Origin: Micromussa lordhowensis
Taxonomy: Eukaryota; Cnidaria; Anthozoa; Scleractinia; Lobophylliidae
NCBI GenBank assembly: GCA_964020085.1
Contig: OZ026598.1
Span: forward strand, 6,810,424 to 6,874,423
Direction of reading: 5' to 3'
Length of the DNA stretch: 64,000 nucleotides
The notes under the pieces are model-generated. The model did no database searches. It was not told the origin of the DNA and was given only the letters and a program-made list of their open reading frames with translations. Both the position numbers and the translations under genes were made by a program. Positions within the stretch are counted from its first letter, which is position 1. The number at the start of each line of letters is the position of its first letter. Below are positions 57,431 through 64,000 of this stretch, one piece after another.

Positions 57431-59089
57431 GTAAGAAATCAAAAACCAACGCTGTTAATCGAAAGTCCAATATGGTTTAGCTTACTTGGTTATTGACACA
57501 ACTTCGGCATACATTGAGAATTATTTTACAACCTTAAATATTATTGCTTTCTGGCGTTTGAGGACCTCGTAGCTAATACCCGGTAATTTAAACTAAACTT
57601 ATATCTTAATAACTTTAGGTAATGTCTGCTAGCTTTTTCTCAAAAGTGTATGTAATATAATTTTGTGCTGAAACCCCCCAAAATACGTGAGTTTCAGCGC
57701 CGTTTTGAAATTGGTTGCAGCACGTCACATACGGTATGTTATTTTCCTCAAACGTCTATGTTGAAGAGTTTTCTTTGTATAGCGTTAATTAAAGTCATTC
57801 TCAAAAACAGATCGACACCCGAAACTGTGACTTTCCAATTTTCAGTCCGTCCTTATCGAGCGTTCCCAATTATTTTTTTAATTGATTCCAACACAACTGA
57901 ACGTAAAAGCACTTCATTGGCGTGGGAAATGTTAGAGCTAAGTTACAAGGTCCCACATGCAGAATTTCAATGATTGTATTCTACATTCAACAAACACAGG
58001 CATCCTCTTGTCTACTTTGTGCTCCAGCTGAGAGAAATTAGTTCTGTTATTTGAATCAAACGATTGGCAAATTCTCATCGACGAAGCCAATTTTGAATCT
58101 GTTGGTAATTTTCAGAGTTGAAGACCAATGAACTAGCAGGTTTTGAATTTTTGATTTTTTTTTTTCATTTTCAGCGTTCGTAACTTTACGTTCCTTAGAT
58201 AGAGGAAAAGTATAGACACAGTCTGCGTGCGAGGAAATAGCTGAAACATATTTCACTTTTCCTACAGACGCAAGCCTTTTATTATTTTTCTCGATGTTAT
58301 TTAACGCACGACAAGAAATTATCATTTGCGTCCGTCAACGTATGCAAAATTAAATACCGCGTCGGAGGAAAATTAGCTTTTCTTTTCTATTCCTTGCAAT
58401 GTCAATACACAGTGAGACAAGCAGACAGCTTCCCAAAGTTTTCAACTGGCGGATAATAATCGACCCTAGTGTATACAAATTCTGAGAAGTAGCAATGAAA
58501 GATGCTTGTTCATTCAGCATTTCAGTCTAATGTAGGAATAGATAAAAAAGAGATTAGAAAAGCTCTCCAAGCTAGCTAAATATGTTCCTTTGAATTTTCA
58601 CCTGCTTTTTGTGTGTGGGAGATTGCCTGAAATATTGACTTGCTTCGGCCGAAGATTCTCAAGCATGTTAAGGCACGGCTTATGTCCATGAAGATCCCCC
58701 GCAAAGAAAAACGTGTTTTAGATCGAAAGCAACGTTGTTTTTAATCGCAGAAAGCTTACCACAAACAAAATTTGGCATCCTTAAACTCCTTAAGGTCTAT
58801 TTATGGTGGTTACGTGATTCGTTACGTCACAAGTTTGCTCAAGATGATTTCTAAAATGAGCCAAGGATAGTGAGCTATCACGAAAAACAAACCATACGAA
58901 ATTCTTAACCACTTTACAAAAATGGATGAGCTCCTCAATCATTTAAGGCTATATATGAAAATAGAGAAGGTCACGTGACCTCTTTGACGTAATAACTTCT
59001 TAACTGGATATTTTGGTCGGCCATTCAGGACAGATTCTTGCAGGGGTCATTAGCACAATTATAAAAATTTAACAAATTGAATTTCATTT
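57431..59089. other. gene-free stretch
   Basis: No exon or repeat family recognised. A 12-bp palindrome ggtcacgtgacc lies near 58970. Confidence 0.35.
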
Positions 59090-59352
59090 TTCATGTGTCT
59101 GTCCTGTTATTGATCATGAATTTTCGTCATAGCGTGGATCCGCAGACTACGTTGGCAATGTTATGACGAAATTCATTGTCAATAAAAAGACAGACACATG
59201 AAAAACTAACGTCAATTTGTTTTTTACGACAACAAATTGTCAAATTGTCGACGAGTCTCTTGAATTACAAATTCATGTCTCCGCTAATTGACAATAAAAA
59301 ATAGCCAATGAGCGCGCGAGAATTTCTGCAGTTATCGTAAAAACTAAATTTG
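59090..59352. repeat. palindromic repeat element, copy 2
   Basis: Inverted relative to 3698-4034. It starts with tcatgtgtctgtcctgttat and ends with gcgagaatttctgcagttat plus cgtaaaaac. The central hairpin is shortened: only one ggatccgcagacta segment remains. A degraded copy. Confidence 0.7.
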
Positions 59353-59886
59353 ACAGTGATTGTATATCATCTCGGAGGCCCATTCTCAGCTGTTTTTCCA
59401 AAAAAAAGAAAACAATTATAGTCACGTGACGCATTTTATCATATTGTATTCGTTTTACAATATTAAGGTCGTCGAGACTGGTCAGGCTGCCAGTTCTGCA
59501 AAGATTAAATCATATCCTGGCAAAGTAATTCCTATTTTTCGGATTTTATGCAAATTACGCTTGAGCCATGCCTTAATTAACATGCTTGAGTTCCTCTTTC
59601 GATGTTATGAAGAACAAATGTGCATGATATACAAGGTAATTTTCTTCCTCAAATGTTCTTTGGTTAAAAGCCTAAGAATTTGTTAGAAAGCCGCTACTAA
59701 GACATCACGTATTCAATTTGACAGTTTCCGTCACATTTTGTCCAGAAATGTGTCGAGATCAAATTGTTAATTTTCGCTCAATATATGCAATTCCTGTCCG
59801 TTTTGACGTCAATTAACACGGCCTTTCTGCCAATATCTCGGTCACGTTTCAAGCGACACTAAATCTCTCTGCTCATTTCATTAATT
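59353..59886. other. gene-free stretch
   Basis: No supported feature. Confidence 0.3.
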
Positions 59887-60167
59887 TTGTGTTGCTTTGG
59901 GTGATTTTGGGAAAGAGATGTTTTTTCTCAACGGATAGGTTAAATTGAGGAAAATATGAAATGTTGAAGATTTGATGGATTTGGAAAATTGAAATTTGAA
60001 GTTAAGAATTAGTGAACGGATACCAAACAATCCCCTAGCAAGTAGCAACCTGGGGCTCTCTTTTGCGGGGGTCAACTGTCTGATAGTGTTTCCAACCCAT
60101 CTTAATCCTAACAATTTCTTTTCCAGTTATTATTTCTTCAAATTTTCTATTCATGTTTACCTCCGCC
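59887..60167. mobile_element. TTAA MITE, copy 2 (left end truncated)
   Basis: From ttgctttgggtgattttggg onward it matches 47300-47578 closely in the same orientation and ends tacctccgcc followed by TTAA at 60168-60171. The ggcgggggta left end is missing. An extra 'agtagca' occurs near 60039. Confidence 0.75.
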
Positions 60168-60171
60168 TTAA

Positions 60172-60408
60172 ACATGTTTGGCCTTTGCAGCTACCAAGTG
60201 ACCTTAGATGTAGTGCAGGCCTACAATACTACTAAAACCTAACCCTATTTTTTGCTGCGTTATTGTTTTTTGGTAACATTTAATATTTTTAAGGTGGTGT
60301 TGATGTTTTTCACGCCGCGTGAGGTGAGTCAGTGATGTCAACACCGTTTCATGGAAACAAATTGTAATCTACAACAACTAGGAGGCGCTGTAAGGTGTTT
60401 TCGGGATA
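60172..60408. other. gene-free stretch
   Basis: A short inverted pair, ggtgttgatg near 60296 and gatgtcaacacc near 60333, is the only structure seen. Confidence 0.3.
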
Positions 60409-60598
60409 CGGAAGTTGAAGTAAAAAAAACATTAAGGGATACGGGATTTTGGGGGAAATGGTGGGATGTGGGGTATTTAGATCGTGTAAAACGAGACATC
60501 GAGTAGGAAAATGATTAACTGATGTTTGCAGCTGGAGTTAGCGGGATACGGGATACGGGATATTTAGGCCAAAAATTAATGTGATGTGGGATGTTCAA
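60409..60598. repeat. degenerate GGGATACGG repeat cluster
   Basis: The motif gggatacggga or close variants (gggatgtgggg, gggatgttc) occurs about seven times in 190 bp, including a direct doublet near 60540-60561. Probably a decayed tandem or transposon-derived array. Confidence 0.6.
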
Positions 60599-63500
60599 AC
60601 CGCCTAATGGAGCTTCAATGAAGATTTTCCGCCTCAGAAATTACTAAAGCTTGCTCTCGGCTTCTATTTTTTTACAGCAACTAGAACACGAACTCTGTTC
60701 AAAGGCAATTGATCCTGAAAAATACAGTGTACATACAGTGTACAGATAACCAGTGTGCGAAAAGCGAGGTTAACCTTGTACGAGAGAGTGTCAGCCGATT
60801 CGCATAAAAATGTCCTTGAAGATAAAAATATATGAGCTTTTCGTCAGCACAACAAAACTGTGCGTGATAATCGGGTGTCCGTATTACACTCGTGTGTCGG
60901 GAGGGCGGGATATCACAATATTTAGATTCATAGGGACAATTTGATTCCAGTATTCGGGTCCTCTAACTGAACAGCCCTTGAGAAACCTGTGTATACTATG
61001 TCGACTAGCGGATGTTAGCGTACATGTCATGATTAACTCATGACGCAGATCTATCTTTAAATTAGTTCCAAGAAAATATCTCGCTTGATCATTTCAGTTA
61101 TTCTCCTCACCCTTGCATTAGCATTTTAGGATTAAATTTTAAGTCTTGGTCCTTTTCATTTCTAGATAGATTTTTAAGTTTATTTTCATCGCGTTGCCTC
61201 AGTCGAAACCACTGAAGGAGACTCCGTTTGATAGCAAAACGTGAGGCAATTGTTCATCAGGATGGTATTAAATATGCGTTTTAGCTTAGTTAAAAACAAG
61301 ATTAACTGTGTATCATTTTAAAAACCTTAATGGCGACTCTTTTTATCTTTTCACAGTGTCAAGATTTTTTATTTGACCAATTGCGAGCTTTCTTTTAATG
61401 AAAAGACCTCGTGTGCTCTGCGGGGATGGTGACATGTGAATTTTAAAATCATCCGTACGTGATTGGCGTTTGAATTTGTTATCGCTTTCATTAATAACTT
61501 GACGACAGAGCTTCCGATTCGAGATTTAATCAGTGGAAAACTCGCAAGCAGCTAACTGCATCTGAACAAATCGTCAGAGAATTCGCAACGCTGTTCAAGA
61601 CAAAAAGCACGTCCTTAGCGAAAACGCAATTTCAGGTTTGAATAACGAAGGACCAACATCTTCGGAATCGAATTAATCAAAACATTGTGTCCACGTCTTA
61701 AATACTGCTCTCGGTGGTTCGGGAACCAAGCAATACTGCGCTGTAACAGAATTGATTTATTTCAAACTCGGCTGGCCTTAGTTTTGCATCGTACGGCGAC
61801 GTTTTTATTCCTGGTGAGTTGTCTTAATTTTGTGACTACCTTCCTTTCTGAACACTTTAAACTGATAGTGATCTTGTAGTGATTGTTTTTTTTTTTCCCT
61901 CTTTATCTGAGAAATGGCGTTATAGATTGTCTTTGACATAATTTTAATGCTTATAAATGTCAGATTTGGGACCCCTTCGAACAAAATGGGGAAACATGTT
62001 GAAGTGTTCGTCGACAGGCCTGATCAAAAGTACTTTTTTCCTTGTCGGTCTACGTCAAATGGAGGAAATACTGTAAACGGATCTTTAAGTTGATAAGTCC
62101 ATTTGATAAAAAAAACAACAGCAAAATATTACGTTATTTTTTAGGTTTTTTTTTTTTAATCCATACTGCTCCTCGAATTTAATCAAAATGAACTACAGGT
62201 AATGTAATAGTATTAAACAAATTAGAGTTTTTTTGTTATTGAGTGCCACTCATATTTTTTCACTTTTGTCTTTCAATGTTAACGCTGTGCGTATGGTGGT
62301 GGGTTAAGTCCATGTTCCTAGCCAGTCTTCTTCCTTATTCTCATAACACTTGTCTAGTTGAAAGATACGTATATTTCAAGGAGAAACTAGCTACTTATCA
62401 GTTCATCTTTGGAGAAAAATCAATGTTAAAAGCAAGTTACTCAGGGAGATCAATTGCTGCATGAAGAATCTCGATCAATTAAGCCCAATGTTAGATGCTT
62501 CAACGTATTTGCTTTTCTCGTTGCAAATGTCAGAAACTGACTGGCTACTCCAAAAAAGACTTATGCTAGATAAGAGCGTTTAGTCAAAGCTTTTGGTCAA
62601 ATAACCTGAACTAAATACAAAAAAGAGCGCTGATGAAATATTATCTACTTCATCATTTATCGAAGTTATTCGAGGTAGTAAATTAGGTAGCAAGTTGCCC
62701 TGGGCTTGTCGAAAAATGCTTTTTGCTCTCGTAAAACCTTTCTGGGCCGATAACAAAGATTAACTTCATACAAATATCGCAATCGATTTGTATTTTTAAT
62801 CACTTTCGTGTGAAATAAAAGCTTTTATGTGTTTTTCTGGCCTTTAGTAAACACACTTTCTGACTTTTTTTCTGTAAGAAATAACTTTGACAGAACAGGA
62901 ATTTTCCTCTCTAAACATAAGTAACCATTTCGAAAATTGCCATCATCTTCTGCTTTAGTAAGGCCGAGCTATCTAATCGTATTTCTTGGCGTTAATGAAT
63001 AAAACTTTGAAATATTTTAAGCTGATTATCGTGCATAACATATTTGCCGTAATCTGTAGTAAGTTAGGTTAATAGGACTGAGTGAAGTCCTGCTCGGTCC
63101 GCAATCATATGAGTGATTAATTAAGAAAACCACACGGCCGTGAAGCGGGAGTCTGATATGGTTAATTATCTCAACTGAAGGCGGACTGAATTCGGTGACA
63201 CAAAGTCCTGTTACCGAATCATCATAACTATTGATTTGAAACAAAGAGACGAAAAGTTGAAACTTCTTGTTAATAAAACTAGCTAAATTAACTTAACATG
63301 GGAGAAGCTACCCTTTCATGCAAGTGCGCCTATTAGATAACAGCGCGCGCAAATGACATGTAAATTGTCCAATAACAGCAGGCATTATGCGTGAACTGTC
63401 CAATAAAAGCTCAAATACGGCCCGTTGATAGCCAGTTAGATCCAACAATTTTGTTATAGTTATCAACGATGCAAAATATTGTTCTCTCGAGTTTTGAATA

Positions 63501-64000
63501 CTAAAATTTCGAAATTTATCGGGGCATTTGATAACCCCGAGTCAAACATCCTCTCGCTATGTTTTTATGCCATTCTCACTCTCGCCAACTTTATTTACTA
63601 ATTCTGACTTTCTCGCGGTTCAGTGGTTGGCCCCTCCCCTCAGAATCAACACCATTATCGCTACATTTGCATCTTGCTACCAAAATCATTGAATATAGCA
63701 TCTTCATACAATGCCTTTGCAATTTATGTCTGCAATTACTAAGAATTGAATCCTTGATTTTCAAAGTCATGGACATCGAATTCCGGGATTGTTATGAGAA
63801 AGAACACAAACCATTATTACGCTATTGACGATTGTAGGCAGCTAACTGACATAAGAAAATGAATGATAAAACATTATTGCAGTACACTATACTAAAATGA
63901 TTTTTAAACTGACGCTGCACTTTCCGTTTAATTGGTTAAGGAACAAAAGATGTCAATTTAGCTGTAACTTGTGATGAAATTGACGTGATCCAAAATGATT
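60599..64000. other. gene-free stretch to the window end
   Basis: No exon, RNA gene or repeat family could be supported. Open frames on both strands near 61685, 62243 and 63559 lack convincing codon structure, splice context or known motifs. Confidence 0.35.

Noticed and set aside
1..64000. CRISPR arrays, bacterial operons, integrated viral genomes
   Set aside because: No regularly spaced repeats with unique spacers, no ribosome-binding-site-led gene runs and no viral structural or replication genes were seen. Gene structure is eukaryotic throughout.

Overview
The window is a stretch of animal (eukaryotic) nuclear DNA: AT-rich, gene-sparse, with a spliced protease gene, three single-exon receptor genes and much transposon debris. 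The receptor type, the compact metalloproteinase and the mix of small hairpin elements, Penelope-like and LINE-like relics suggest an anthozoan cnidarian, most likely a stony coral. That placement is inference; no marker gene fixes the species.

Layout. 1-2930: no gene; one hairpin element. 2931-3021: an isolated signal-peptide-like exon resembling exon 1 of the downstream metalloproteinase. 5630-9143 (+): a three-exon secreted matrix metalloproteinase (271 aa) with prodomain, cysteine switch, furin-type site and zinc-binding catalytic domain but no hemopexin domain. A nested inverted repeat lies directly behind it (9183-9661). 10.9-13.0 kb: hairpin elements and an inverted Penelope-type GIY-YIG endonuclease relic. 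15951-16970 (+), 20810-21844 (-) and 27607-28641 (-): three related class A (rhodopsin-like) G-protein-coupled receptors. The last two are close tandem paralogues of identical length. 17.5-19.9 kb, between receptors 1 and 2, holds a second copy of the MITE found in the metalloproteinase intron, two small hairpins and a fold-back element with arms of about 300 bp. 28.7-47.2 kb holds no recognisable host gene, but has several MITE-like elements, two LINE 3' relics (38.86-39.13 kb and 40.66-40.95 kb) and a 1-kb complex of nested palindromes (39555-40552). 47.26-49.40 kb: a TTAA-flanked MITE and a decayed Penelope-like retroelement, itself interrupted by a tRNA-derived SINE. 49.4-64 kb: mostly featureless, with one possible first exon of a secreted protein (57352-57430) and second copies of two repeats seen elsewhere in the window.

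Function. The metalloproteinase would act outside the cell on matrix or secreted proteins after removal of its prodomain. The receptors would sit in the plasma membrane and probably sense peptides or other small ligands through G proteins; ligands cannot be read from sequence. Nothing indicates that protease and receptors share a pathway; they are simply neighbours. Most remaining structure is transposon-derived inverted repeats. No prokaryote-type operon, CRISPR array or viral genome was seen.
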